DNA of 64,000 nt, taken from Cystobacter fuscus (GTDB lineage: Bacteria; Myxococcota; Myxococcia; Myxococcales; Myxococcaceae). The first letter of the stretch is position 1. Each line of letters opens with the position of its first letter. The notes below the pieces were generated by a model, which worked only from the letters and a program-made list of their open reading frames with translations, ran no database searches and was not told the DNA's origin. Made by a program: the position numbers and the translations under genes. The stretch lies in contig NZ_CP022098.1 in assembly GCF_002305875.1 (NCBI RefSeq), positions 1,860,001-1,924,000 on the forward strand. The letters run 5' to 3'. Shown piece by piece: positions 27,925 through 36,300 of the stretch.

Positions 27925-29565
27925 ATGTCGAAGAAGCAACCGAATCCGACGGTGGGGAAGGGCGGCGGAACGCAGCTGGGGGTCCGGCGGGGCCCTCCAC
28001 GCTGGGCGCCGGCCGGGGCCCTCTGGCTCATTGTCCTGATTTTCCATGCGGCCTGCGCGTCGCAGGGGCCCGCGTCAAGCAGGGGGACCGGGGGTGGCCG
28101 GGCAGGTGACGAGGCCGCGGAGAGCGAGGCGCGAGCGGCGCCGAGGGAGCTGCAGCCGGTGCTGGTGGTGTACGCGGCCGAGGTGGAGGCGCGCGGCAGC
28201 ACGCGGGTGGTGGCCGTCACGCGGGAGGAGTATCAGCGTGCGGTGGCGCAACTCCTCCAGCACCACCAGGTGCACGGGACGCCCCAGGAGGCCGCCCAGG
28301 GGCTGCTCCAGGCCATGCCCGAGGAGGAGCTGCTCGCCGAGGTGTATCGGGACAGGGTCCTCACGCTGGTGCCCCTCATCGACAAGGGTTCGCTCGTCCC
28401 CGAGGCCGAGGCGGCGCTCAAGGCGAAGTACCTGCGGTGGTGCCAGCCACGCGGCGGCGGGGACTGCCTGGGCCTCTTCACGGATGGACCCTACCTGCGC
28501 ACCGACGACAGGCGCACCCTGGCGCTCGCCCTGGCCTTCGGAGGTGTGCTTGACGAGACGCGAGCGGCCCTTGGGCGCGAGCTCAGCCCTCAGGCACTGC
28601 TCTCCTCCCTGGTGTGGGCCGCGGGCCTGTACCTGGCCCTCTGGCTGCTACCCGAGCCGAGCACCAAGGCGGCCGCCGCCGCGCTCTCCGTGGTACTTCT
28701 GGCCTGGTTGGGGGTGGACGCCATGTGGGGCCTCATGGACGGGTGGGCCCGCATGGCGCACGCGGCGCACGAGGCCACCACGTTCGAGGAGCTGCGCGAC
28801 GCCGGCGAGGCCTTCGGCAAGCGGATAGGAATGGACGCGGCCCGGGCCCTCATTCTCGCAGTGGCCACCCTCACCGGACGAACGTTGGGCGAGGTGGCGA
28901 CGCACCTTCGCTCGCTGCCGAGGTTCAACCAGGTGCAGGCGCAGTGGGCGGCCCAGGGCATGGAGGGCTCGGTAGCGGTGGCGATGGAGGAGGCGGCCGC
29001 GGTGGAGGTGGTGGTGGAGCAGAGCCGCGCCCTCGTCGTCCTCACCTCCCCGCAGGCGCCCGTGGCCATCAACGTCCTGGCCAGGAGTGGCGGCTCGGGA
29101 GCTGCTCGAGGGCATGGGGGCACCGTGGCCATCCAGCACCGCGGGGGCAACAAGCAGGTCATCCTCGGCAACGGCGAGCGGTGGCACCTCCCGCGAGGCC
29201 AGAGCTACAATGACATACCGGCGGAAGACCGGCTCGGCGACGAGCTGCAGGCGGCCGTGAGGGAGGAGGCGGCGAGGTGGTCCCAGGCTGAGCTGTCAGT
29301 CGAGGAGCTGGAGGCGATAAAGAAGATGCGAGCAGCCGGCAAGGAGTACCGCGCGAATCTGCTGGAGCGGCAGGCCCGAGGGCGGTGGATCGAGAGACAG
29401 GTGGCCAACCGCTTCCCGCACCTATCCTGGAACAGCCGCGGCGTGGACGTCACCGGACCTGGTGGCCAGAGCTACCACTACGAGATCCTGTCGGGTACGG
29501 AGTCGAACTTCGCGCTGCACGGGCGCCGGATGGCGAGCACCTTCTTCCGCATGATCTTCTTCTGA
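27925..29565 (+). CDS. SitA-like polymorphic toxin lipoprotein
   Basis: A 546-residue protein from ATG 27925 (GGGGGAGG upstream). The signal ends FHAACAS, giving a lipobox and thus outer-membrane lipidation, as for the Myxococcus swarm-inhibition SitA toxins transferred by outer-membrane exchange. The middle has two hydrophobic helices (about 225-265). The C-terminal toxin part contains GRWIERQVANRFPHL, then GVDVTGPGGQSYHYEILSGT, a spacing compatible with a PD-(D/E)XK-type nuclease (inferred). The next gene starts seven bases after its stop and should give immunity. SitA5-like is my best family guess. Confidence 0.75.
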   Translation: MSKKQPNPTVGKGGGTQLGVRRGPPRWAPAGALWLIVLIFHAACASQGPASSRGTGGGRAGDEAAESEARAAPRELQPVLVVYAAEVEARGSTRVVAVTREEYQRAVAQLLQHHQVHGTPQEAAQGLLQAMPEEELLAEVYRDRVLTLVPLIDKGSLVPEAEAALKAKYLRWCQPRGGGDCLGLFTDGPYLRTDDRRTLALALAFGGVLDETRAALGRELSPQALLSSLVWAAGLYLALWLLPEPSTKAAAAALSVVLLAWLGVDAMWGLMDGWARMAHAAHEATTFEELRDAGEAFGKRIGMDAARALILAVATLTGRTLGEVATHLRSLPRFNQVQAQWAAQGMEGSVAVAMEEAAAVEVVVEQSRALVVLTSPQAPVAINVLARSGGSGAARGHGGTVAIQHRGGNKQVILGNGERWHLPRGQSYNDIPAEDRLGDELQAAVREEAARWSQAELSVEELEAIKKMRAAGKEYRANLLERQARGRWIERQVANRFPHLSWNSRGVDVTGPGGQSYHYEILSGTESNFALHGRRMASTFFRMIFF

Positions 29566-29572
29566 GGCCCGC

Positions 29573-30190
29573 GTGACTCCCAACATCCACTACGAGAATC
29601 GAGAGATTGAGGGCGAGCACCTGGAGCTGACCGATAAGACGGCCATCTACTGGCTCGGGCCAAACGTCACCCTCCGGGGCTGTACGCTGGTCACGAACGT
29701 TTCGGCGCGGTGGCTGCACCTGGTGTCGGGAACCCTGATCGACTGCACCATTCATGCGAAGAGCGAGCTGAAAACGCTACCGTGGGCAGCCATGAAGTTG
29801 AAGGGGTGCCGGTTCAAGGGCCGCTTCGGTGGAAACGACTTCGGGTTGCGCGAGGACCTGGACGAGAGGCAGAAGCTCGGAGGCATTGAGGACTGCGACT
29901 TCTCAGAGGCCCGACTCAACGGGTGCCGGTTCCGCAATTGCGACATGAAGACCATTCGCCTGCCGCGGTGGCCGTGCTTCACCTTCTTGGATCCCCTCAT
30001 GCACGTGGCGGAACTGCGCCGGCACGCTTGGCCCGGACTGGTCGGCAGAGCGACTGTCGAGGCTGTCTGCGAGTCGCCTGTCGGCACAGTCGCGGTGACC
30101 TGGCACGCACCCACCGTGGCCGAGAAGATGGACACGACGGTTGAGGAGCTGCGCGCCGCCCTGGAGACGGCCCCCGGGATTTTCATGTAG
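29573..30190 (+). CDS. Immunity protein of the SitA-like toxin (pentapeptide-like beta-helix)
   Basis: A 205-residue protein starting at GTG 29573, seven bases after the toxin stop, so the pair is co-transcribed. It has loose pentapeptide-type rungs (LRGCTLVTN, LIDCTIHA, LKGCRFKGRF, IEDCDFSEARLNGCRFRNCD), suggesting a right-handed beta-helix that could mimic nucleic acid or block the toxin. The C-terminal 60 residues are not repetitive. A relic of a related gene is at 36163-36300. Confidence 0.7.
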   Translation: MTPNIHYENREIEGEHLELTDKTAIYWLGPNVTLRGCTLVTNVSARWLHLVSGTLIDCTIHAKSELKTLPWAAMKLKGCRFKGRFGGNDFGLREDLDERQKLGGIEDCDFSEARLNGCRFRNCDMKTIRLPRWPCFTFLDPLMHVAELRRHAWPGLVGRATVEAVCESPVGTVAVTWHAPTVAEKMDTTVEELRAALETAPGIFM

Positions 30191-30196
30191 GGCGGG

Positions 30197-30277
30197 CGTC
30201 TAGGCAGGAGAGAGGCCGAGTTGAGGGGGGAGGGCGGGTGCGGAGGGGCCGGGGAGGGCCGCTGACGGGTGCCGGCT
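30197..30277 (+). repeat. Dispersed repeat R2, copy b
   Basis: gcgtctaggcaggagagagg, gggggagggcgggtgcggag and agggccgctgacgggtgccg match copy a at 26803 with about 10% changes. It starts seven bases after the immunity stop and runs directly into the REP end ggatggtgtcaaagg at 30282. Confidence 0.75.
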
Positions 30278-30283
30278 CGGGAT

Positions 30284-31028
30284 GGTGTCAAAGGACTCGA
30301 AACGCGGGACCCAGCCGGGATGGTGTCCGCCGGGATGGTGTCGCCGGGATGGTGTCAAAGGACTCGAAACGCGGGACCCAAGCCAGAACGAGACGTGGCG
30401 TGGACGGTGGAACCCACTCTCTTCAACTGTTTCTGCGGACTTGCGAGTTGGCGCGCGCGGTGCATCCGGCCTCGATGTGCTCACGAGGGGGGGGAAGGGG
30501 ATGGGTTGGCCGCTGAGGATGTTCCAGGAGGAGGGTGTCTATTTCGTCACGTCCAGGTAATTGGACGAAGCGCTGGAGCAAACGGGGAAGTGAGGACCTG
30601 GCGGGGGAGGGGCGCTTCGCACAGGAATGGGCCGAGCCAGTGGAACTGGAGCTCGCGCGACTGCCGTGCTGGGAAGGACTGAAGGAGGAGCAGAGGCAGC
30701 GAGCGGTACGGGGGATGGTGGAGCAAGAGGAAGCCAAGGCGCGAACCCGGGGCACGCCTGTGCTGGGAGCGCGAGCCGTGAAGGCGCAGCACCCGCATAC
30801 CCGGCCCGAGCACCTCAAGAGGAGCCCGAGGCCGTTGGGCCATGCCTCCACGCGGCAGGCATTGAAGGAGCTACGCGAGCACTATCGGGCCTTCGTCGCG
30901 GCATTTCGAGAGGCGGCGGCGCGGTGGAGTCGGGGGGATTTCCTGGCCTGCTTTCCTCCCTTCGCCTTCCCGCCGCGTGTCGCGCCTTCTCAAATTCTTT
31001 GACACCCTCTCGGCGACACCCTCTCGGC
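30284..31028 (+). mobile_element. RAYT-type element relic with REP ends
   Basis: The left REP end ggtgtcaaaggactcgaaa occurs at 30284 and 30351, separated by three copies of gccgggatggtgtc with small variation. The right end, tctcaaattctttgacacc (30988-31006), is its inverted match (GGTGTCAAAGAATTTGAGA). A deleted transposase lies between. The right GACACC is doubled as gacaccctctcggc at 31001 and 31015. The stretch from 30351 to 30557 recurs at 34990-35198. Confidence 0.65.
30501..31002 (+). pseudogene. REP-associated tyrosine transposase (RAYT), internally deleted
   Basis: ATG 30501 gives MGWPLRMFQEEGVYFVTSR then a stop at 30558, the start of a Y1-transposase/RAYT. A second frame (about 30586-31002) gives the RAYT tail with PCWEGLKEEQRQRAVRGMVE, RPEHLKRSPRPLGHAS and YRAFVAAFREAAARWSRGDF. 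The HUH/Tyr catalytic middle (over 200 codons) is missing. Family assignment rests on N- and C-terminal resemblance to myxobacterial RAYT proteins I recall. Confidence 0.65.
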
Positions 31029-31135
31029 CATGTGGAGGGAGCGGACTGGAGCCCGCCCGCCCAGAAGCGCCGGGATGGCAACAGCGACAGGACCTTCTGG
31101 GCTCAAGTCAGTCGTGCAACCGGTCCGAGGGCGTG

Positions 31136-31663
31136 TCATGGGAGCAATGGCTTGTTCGTGGAAGCCATCAGCTTGACGTGTCCCTGCCGTTGCTCGGCCA
31201 GGGCATGAGGCCCGACATGGTAGGGCCTATCTGGTAGCTTCTGGAGTGTCTTACGGGTGACCGAGAAAACTCTCTTTGCCCAGGCCTGAAAGGCCGCGGG
31301 TTTCTCCACCCAGGCACCATGTTCGGCGAACTGCCGTTGGTAGTACAACCGTCCCCTCCTGAGAATCTCGCCGTCGTAGTAGCAGCGGTCCAGCTCGATC
31401 ACCGGAGAACGGTCTGAGTCCACCGACCAATGACCTTGCTGAGGAATGTATCTCAGGATGACTGACTTCAGGTCCTCCGGCTGTACCAGGATGACCCTCA
31501 GCCGTGTCTTGCCGAACTCGGCGACCTCGAGGTCAGGGAGCTGTACGGGAGCAGAATCCCGCGACTCCCCATCCAGGAAGACCACCGGGCACTCTTCTCT
31601 GAGTCTCTTCTCGAGGAGCCGAGTGTCTTCTGGCATCAAGAAAAAATTGATCTGGTGCCCCAT
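31136..31663 (-). CDS. Probable immunity protein of the 31.7-kb toxin
   Basis: From ATG 31663 a 175-residue acidic to neutral cytoplasmic protein (MGHQINFFLMPEDTRLLEKR, LRVILVQPEDLKSVILRYIP, VIELDRCYYDGEILRRGRLY) with no family I recognise. It starts seven bases after the toxin stop on the same strand, the spacing of the other toxin/immunity pairs here. The frame is open 27 codons further, but those overlap the toxin gene. The role is inferred from position. Confidence 0.65.
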   Translation of the reverse strand: MGHQINFFLMPEDTRLLEKRLREECPVVFLDGESRDSAPVQLPDLEVAEFGKTRLRVILVQPEDLKSVILRYIPQQGHWSVDSDRSPVIELDRCYYDGEILRRGRLYYQRQFAEHGAWVEKPAAFQAWAKRVFSVTRKTLQKLPDRPYHVGPHALAEQRQGHVKLMASTNKPLLP

Positions 31664-31670
31664 GAGAGCC

Positions 31671-32090
31671 TTATTTGTTGTACGGATGGAACTCGGGGCG
31701 CTTGCCCTCGGCTTTCTGGATATCATCCAGGGCCTGCCGCTCACGTGTCACGGGTTGCCCCTTCTTCGTCTGGAGCCCCACCTGGTGCATTTCCTTGACC
31801 TCTTCTGTCTTCTTGTCAGTGCCCACGACATCGACGAACCGCTTGCTCTTGGTTCCCCCGGGTGTCTCAACCATATGCTCGGTCTTGGGCTGTAGTCCAC
31901 GCGCCTCGACCTCCTGGGCGACCTCCTTGACCTTCGCCTGATGCTCCGTCCCCCCCTTCCTTCCATTTGGATTCGGGGGAGTCTTCACGCTCTGGACGGT
32001 GGCCTTGTTTGGAACGGCCTTGGGGACTCGAGGGGCCGCCAGGGACAGGCCACACCACAGGAGCAAACTGACTGCCAGCAGTTCTTTCAC
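31671..32090 (-). CDS. Secreted PD-(D/E)XK-like nuclease toxin
   Basis: GTG 32090 with AAGGAG eight bases upstream gives a 139-residue protein. A signal peptide (VKELLAVSLLLWCGLSLAAP) is followed by a compact toxin domain: GGTEHQAKVKEVAQEVEARG, then SKRFVDVVGTD with the acidic residue, EVKEMHQVGLQTKKG with E-x-H-Q, and the terminal ALDDIQKAEGKRPEFHPYN. That order is common in myxobacterial polymorphic toxin tips. No long N-terminal delivery region is present. It pairs with the gene at 31136-31663. Confidence 0.7.
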   Translation of the reverse strand: MKELLAVSLLLWCGLSLAAPRVPKAVPNKATVQSVKTPPNPNGRKGGTEHQAKVKEVAQEVEARGLQPKTEHMVETPGGTKSKRFVDVVGTDKKTEEVKEMHQVGLQTKKGQPVTRERQALDDIQKAEGKRPEFHPYNK

Positions 32091-32111
32091 GGGGTTACTC
32101 CTTGGGTTCTG

Positions 32112-32214
32112 ATGCGCGGCAGGGTACCACCTCCCCACACTGAGACAGGCTGCCGTCCAACGCGGGCGTGAACGTGGAGAGTCCGGCGGGTGTGAGCCAC
32201 GGCGGGGCGTACCC
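32112..32214 (+). repeat. 103-bp duplicated segment, copy 1 (partner 35237-35339)
   Basis: Runs from atgcgcggcagggtacc to cggcggggcgtaccc and recurs at 35237-35339 with a single visible change (cca versus ccg). In both places a fragment of the NRPS-tail gene follows shortly afterwards. Confidence 0.9.
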
Positions 32215-32353
32215 CAGCGTCAACGCGAACTGCCTCGATGGCGCCGACCTCTCCGGCGTCCAGGTCACCTACCTCGACGGGCTCCACGACACCTGGGCGC
32301 GGCTCGTCGTCGCGCCGTATGTGAGCCCGTTCTCCGCCAAGGTGCGTGCCTGA
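32168..32353 (+). pseudogene. Unrecognised gene tail
   Basis: An open frame giving MNVESPAGVSHGGAYPSVNA, then CLDGADLSGVQVTYLDGLHDTW and ending SAKVRA. It looks like real coding sequence by composition but lacks a start context, and its 5' part lies in the 103-bp duplicated segment. Probably a 3' remnant of a secreted or surface protein gene. Confidence 0.35.
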
Positions 32354-32422
32354 GCGCACGCCACGCCCTCACCCCGTGGCGCGCAGGGCCGCCTTGAGCG
32401 TCGGGACGAAGGGTGGCCACTG

Positions 32423-32818
32423 GCGGGAACACGAGTCCCCCACACCGCTCCCGCCCGGACTGGACGACCCCGCTGCACGCCTTCGTCGACCGCCTGCCGG
32501 ACACCCCGGAGGGCGTGCACCGGGAGCGGTACAACGTCGTCGTGCCACCGAACTGCTGGGTGGACATGCAGATCCCCCGGGGAGTCTCGCACCAGTTCAA
32601 CGCGGTCGGGCCCATGCGGTGATCGACTCGGTGCACCCGGAGGAGTCCATCGAAACCCTGCGCGAAGGCATGTCCGGGTACCGGATGATGGCGCAGACCA
32701 TCTTCCTGGCGGAGCACCGCAGTTCAGCCGCCACCTGCGAGGACACCGGCGACGGGGGCTGAGGGCAGAAGAGGAGCAAGGAGCCCCCACGGCATCGCGA
32801 ACTTCCCTGTGCGCCGGG
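32423..32818 (+). pseudogene. Internally deleted copy of the NRPS-tail cupin gene
   Basis: gggaacacgagtcccccac (about 32424) matches 22414-22432. The sequence then jumps to cgctcccgcccggactggac (about 32449), matching 22663 onward, and runs to about 32818 with very few changes. So about 230 bp of the middle are gone. One C is missing in gggccc(c)atgcgg near 32610, shifting the frame. It includes the 3' flank up to gtgcgccgggc. Confidence 0.9.
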
Positions 32819-32937
32819 CCGAGGCAGAAGCCAGGCCGCCACCTTGGGCAGGCCTGTCCAGGCCTGCCGCCCAGGAGGGGCGCGGCAGGGGCACCAGGTC
32901 TCTGGGCTGTGTCGGCTTGCGTCTCAACACCAGGCGC

Positions 32938-33303
32938 GCTGCCGTGCTGGGAAGGACTGAAGGAGAAGCAGAGGCAGCGAGCGGTACGGGGGATGGTGGA
33001 GCAAGAGGAAGCCAAGGCGCGAACCCGGGGCACGCCTGTGCTGGGAGCGCGAGCCGTGAAGGCGCAGCACCCGCATACCCGGCCCGAGCACCTCAAGAGG
33101 AGCCCGAGGCCGTTGGGCCATGCCTCCACGCGGCAGGCATTGAAGGAGCTACGCGAGCACTATCGGGCCTTCGTCGCGGCATTTCGAGAGGCGGCGGCGC
33201 GGTGGAGTCGGGGGGATTTCCTGGCCTGCTTTCCTCCCTTTGCCTTCCCGCCGCGTGTCGCGCCTTCTCAAATTCTTTGACACCCTCTCGGACACCCTCT
33301 CGG
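32938..33303 (+). pseudogene. RAYT C-terminal relic, second copy
   Basis: From tgccgtgctgggaagg the sequence matches 30662-31007 almost base for base (for example gagaagcag versus gaggagcag). It codes for PCWEGLKEKQRQRAV through FAFPPRVAPSQIL-stop at 33280. The REP end tctttgacacc follows, with gacaccctctcg (33279) doubled as gacaccctctcgg (33291). No N-terminal part is present. Confidence 0.8.
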
Positions 33304-33461
33304 CTCGCGCTCCCCCTCTCGGCCTATCCCGCATCTGACCGGGTAGTACTAGGGGGGGCCGCAAACCCCTTTTTTTCGCCGGTTGACGCCCGAAACCCAC
33401 TGATTCTCATGAACTGTAAATTCAGGAATCAGTGTTTTACAGGCCCTCTGTAGCAGTTTCG

Positions 33462-34781
33462 TTAAGGCGTGTACGAGATGTTTAAGAACTGGTGAAGAAT
33501 CGTGTTCTTCGCAGGGTTGATGGCGGTGAACAAGGGCGTGTCGTTCACCACCTCAAAGTTGTCTCCCACATTCTGACTGCCACTTACATCGAAGAAGCTG
33601 TAGTACGCATTAAAGGGGATGTAGTTTCCAACTGCGGGAATGACTTGGGGACTTCTGGACTGGCCAGCGGCGGTTTTGTCTAGGAGTGCTGGATTGGCTA
33701 GCGAGTTAATCCATGAGTAAACTGCCTTGCCTAGAATATTGCCGTTTGCATCAACATCTGTGCAATACGCTGCCCCCAAGACAATCCACTTGCCGCTGCT
33801 GGCGTGTTTTCTAACATTGTGAGCGTACAAATGCGAGCACGCGTTGGTAGATTCCCAAAAAATGTAGGGCTGCTGAGGACCGCTATTACCTTGGTATGTC
33901 CCTTGATTCACTGTGGTCCACCCAGAGCCATTCCAGTACTGCCAGCCGCTGGAAGAAGCTAGATTTGACGTTCTGATTAGACTTACTCCGAGTGTTTGCT
34001 TGCCATTGGATTTTTGACCAACATTGGTCATGAATGCATAGTAGTAAATACCTTCCTTGACAATGTTGGAGGGATGCGAAAAGCCATAGAAATTGGGAAG
34101 GCTAGAATTCCATGGCTCTGGGATCAACACCATTCTGTTGGAGTTGCTGGGTGCGTTGTAGTTGATTGGATTCATGGCCCATGTATTTCCACCGTCGGCC
34201 GAGCTGATCCAGCCGAGACCCCAAACTGTGGTGGCACCAGGTGCCAGGAATGGTATTCCATTCACAAAACTAACCGATGAATACCATTCGTGGTGGGTGA
34301 GGCCGTAGATGTTTGGATACTGGACGTACGGTGAAAAAATCCAATTCCGCATTTGATAGTGGGATTGGTTGAGGTCTGAGTCCGCTGGGGTTATGGTGGC
34401 GCCGTGGACCGTGTTATTTGGCTCCATCTGCCAAAGATGGCGTGCACCCCAATTGTTTCCTGTAACTTTTATTCTGTAGTTTTGTGAGTGCGGAATTTGG
34501 AAGTAGGTCTCTGAACCAAATTTATAGGGGTTGATGGGGCCGTCGAACCAGGCTCCGTAGGATGGTCCCGATGCCACCGTTCCGTTGCATTGCTCACTGA
34601 TGTGCTTGTATCCGCAGTTCGCCGTCATTACTCCATAGTGATAGTTCCCTTCGATACCGAACATGGGGTCTATCGTGCCTTGGAAAGTAATATTCAATTG
34701 CTCGGCATGAGCAACGGACGAGATGGCGGTAGATGTCACCAAGATGGCTGATGCCATCGCAAAAGGTATCCTGAAACGCAC
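33462..34781 (-). CDS. Secreted protein of unknown function, AT-rich outlier
   Basis: A 439-residue protein with a clean signal peptide (ATAISS...AHA, cleavage near residue 26). Aromatic- and Asn-rich beta-type sequence, with ISSADGGNTWAMNP resembling an Asp-box/BNR blade, so a five-bladed-propeller glycosidase-like fold is possible but unproven. GTG at 34781 with AAGAGAG upstream. Base composition is near half G+C by eye, far below both neighbours, and wobble positions use A/T freely, so it was probably acquired recently. It stands alone between RAYT relics. No family recognised. Confidence 0.75.
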   Translation of the reverse strand: MRFRIPFAMASAILVTSTAISSVAHAEQLNITFQGTIDPMFGIEGNYHYGVMTANCGYKHISEQCNGTVASGPSYGAWFDGPINPYKFGSETYFQIPHSQNYRIKVTGNNWGARHLWQMEPNNTVHGATITPADSDLNQSHYQMRNWIFSPYVQYPNIYGLTHHEWYSSVSFVNGIPFLAPGATTVWGLGWISSADGGNTWAMNPINYNAPSNSNRMVLIPEPWNSSLPNFYGFSHPSNIVKEGIYYYAFMTNVGQKSNGKQTLGVSLIRTSNLASSSGWQYWNGSGWTTVNQGTYQGNSGPQQPYIFWESTNACSHLYAHNVRKHASSGKWIVLGAAYCTDVDANGNILGKAVYSWINSLANPALLDKTAAGQSRSPQVIPAVGNYIPFNAYYSFFDVSGSQNVGDNFEVVNDTPLFTAINPAKNTILHQFLNISYTP

Positions 34782-34986
34782 GGCGTTCTCTCTTTCAGTT
34801 GTGAGCAGTCACCTGACTGCTCAGGTGTTCTATCAGACGGGAATGAGGCTGTATTAACGGATCGAGGATTTTTTTTAGTTTATTACTGTGTTGTCCCCCC
34901 CCCCGCAAGGCGGTAGCGAGGTGGCGCCCGACAGAAAACCGAGGCGCCCCGATGGACCGTTCGCCAGCCTCGATGCGTGAACGCAG

Positions 34987-35226
34987 GATGGTGTCAAAGG
35001 ACTCGAAACGCGGGACCCAAGCCAGAACGAGACGGGGCGTGGACGGTGGAACCCACTCTCTTCAACTGTTTCCGCGGACTTGCGAGTTGGCGCGCGCGGT
35101 GCATTTCGCCTCGATGTGCTCACGAGGGGGGACGGGGATGGGTTGGCCGCTGAGGATGTTCCAGGAGGAGGGCTACTACTTCGTCACGTCCAGGTGCATC
35201 CAGGGGCGACTGCTGCTACGCCCAGC
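34987..35226 (+). repeat. RAYT upstream region and gene head, second copy
   Basis: gatggtgtcaaaggactcga (34988) through gcccagcgcgg repeats 30349-30557 with few changes. It contains the REP end and ATG 35137, coding MGWPLRMFQEEGYYFVTSR then CIQGRLLLRP, a slightly longer RAYT start than the copy at 30501. The rest of the transposase is missing; the 103-bp duplicated segment follows at 35237. Confidence 0.75.
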
Positions 35227-35236
35227 GCGGAGGTGA

Positions 35237-35339
35237 ATGCGCGGCAGGGTACCGCCTCCCCACACTGAGACAGGCTGCCGTCCAACGCGGGCGTGAACGT
35301 GGAGAGTCCGGCGGGTGTGAGCCACGGCGGGGCGTACCC
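35237..35339 (+). repeat. 103-bp duplicated segment, copy 2
   Basis: Matches 32112-32214. Here it is fused directly to the NRPS-tail fragment at 35339, whereas copy 1 is followed by about 200 bp of other sequence first. Confidence 0.9.
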
Positions 35340-35541
35340 TTCGTCGACCGCCTGCCGGACACCCCGGAGGGCGTGCACCGGGAGCGGTACAACGTCGTCG
35401 TGCCACCGAACTGCTGGGTGGACATGCAGATCCCCCGGGGAGTCTCGCACCAGTTCAACGCGGTCGGGCCCCATGCGGTGATCGACTCGGTGCACCCGGA
35501 GGAGTCCATCGAAACCCTGCGCGAAGGCATGTCCGGGTACC
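35339..35541 (+). pseudogene. Short fragment of the NRPS-tail cupin gene
   Basis: ccttcgtcgaccgcctgccg to ggcatgtccgggtaccg matches 22696-22899 almost exactly. It keeps the coding frame (ERYNVVVPPNCWVDMQIPRG) and runs in frame into unrelated sequence. The frame therefore stays open to 36515 as a chimera that is unlikely to be functional. Confidence 0.88.
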
Positions 35542-35774
35542 GCGGGATGCTCGCTGGCAGCGCGCGCCATCGGTGGCGGGTGCAGCGCACGAGTCCCAGG
35601 TCACAGGAGGGCGCTGGCCAGGCCCAGCGGGTGTCTTCAACGAGGACCGGGGCGGCCATTGCGGACACCGAGGGCACTGACGCTGGCACCGAGGCGCGCG
35701 AAGCCGCGGTCCCGACGGAGGTTGGCGCGGCCGAGTCTGCCAGGGCGCCGGAGCGGGCCCGGAATCGACCGCGC

Positions 35775-36112
35775 GGCGTGAGCGTGGTGGACGAGGAGGT
35801 ACACCCGGAGGGGAAGGGTGGTGGATGGCTGGATGGCGTGGGCGACGGGCGGCCGTTCGAGGTGCCCGTGACGCTCGACTACTTCCAGGGGTTCCTCGCG
35901 CAAGCTGGCGTGCCTGGCACTGCGTTGCCCAGGGATGGGCGCACACTGGCGCCTCAGCAGGCATTGGAGCTGGTGCAGCACCTGCTCTCCACTCCGGTGA
36001 CGCTGGGCAACTTCGGGCTGCGCCGCATGGCGGCGCACCTCCTCTTGGAGGTAGCCGCTAGCGGTGAGGGGGTGATGAGGGACGAAACCCAGAGCACCTG
36101 GCGCTCGGTCGC
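35775..36112 (+). pseudogene. Relic of a large myxobacterial surface or toxin-type protein
   Basis: The frame reads VSVVDEEVHPEGKGGGWLDG, then FEVPVTLDYFQGFLAQAGVP and LVQHLLSTPVTLGNFGLRRM to AAHLLLEVAASGEGVM. It has coding character and resembles mid-regions of large myxobacterial lipoprotein toxins (my recollection, not verified). It lacks both ends. The immunity-like scrap that follows suggests an old toxin/immunity locus. Confidence 0.4.
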
Positions 36113-36162
36113 AGGGTCCAGGAGGTGTTGGACGCGAAGGGCCTACTCCGCCCAGTGCTCTC

Positions 36163-36300
36163 ACTGTGACTTCTCGGAGGCTCGGCTCGACGAGTGCGTT
36201 TTCCACAGTTGCGACATGCGGACAATCAGGCTTCCAAAGTGGCCGTGCTTTACCATCTTGGAGCCCATCAAGCACGGTCGGGAGTTGTGGACTGGAGCGG
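36163..36300 (+). pseudogene. Immunity-gene scrap related to 29573-30190
   Basis: CDFSEARLDECVFHSCDMRT, then IRLPKWPCFTILEPIKH parallels CDFSEARLNGCRFRNCDMKT, IRLPRWPCFTFLDPLMH in the intact immunity gene (about residues 104-145). Both upstream and downstream parts are absent. Confidence 0.7.

Noticed and set aside
30535-31002. A new 155-residue protein
   Set aside because: The C-terminal two thirds match the RAYT tail seen again at 32938; the start is an artefact of the deletion.
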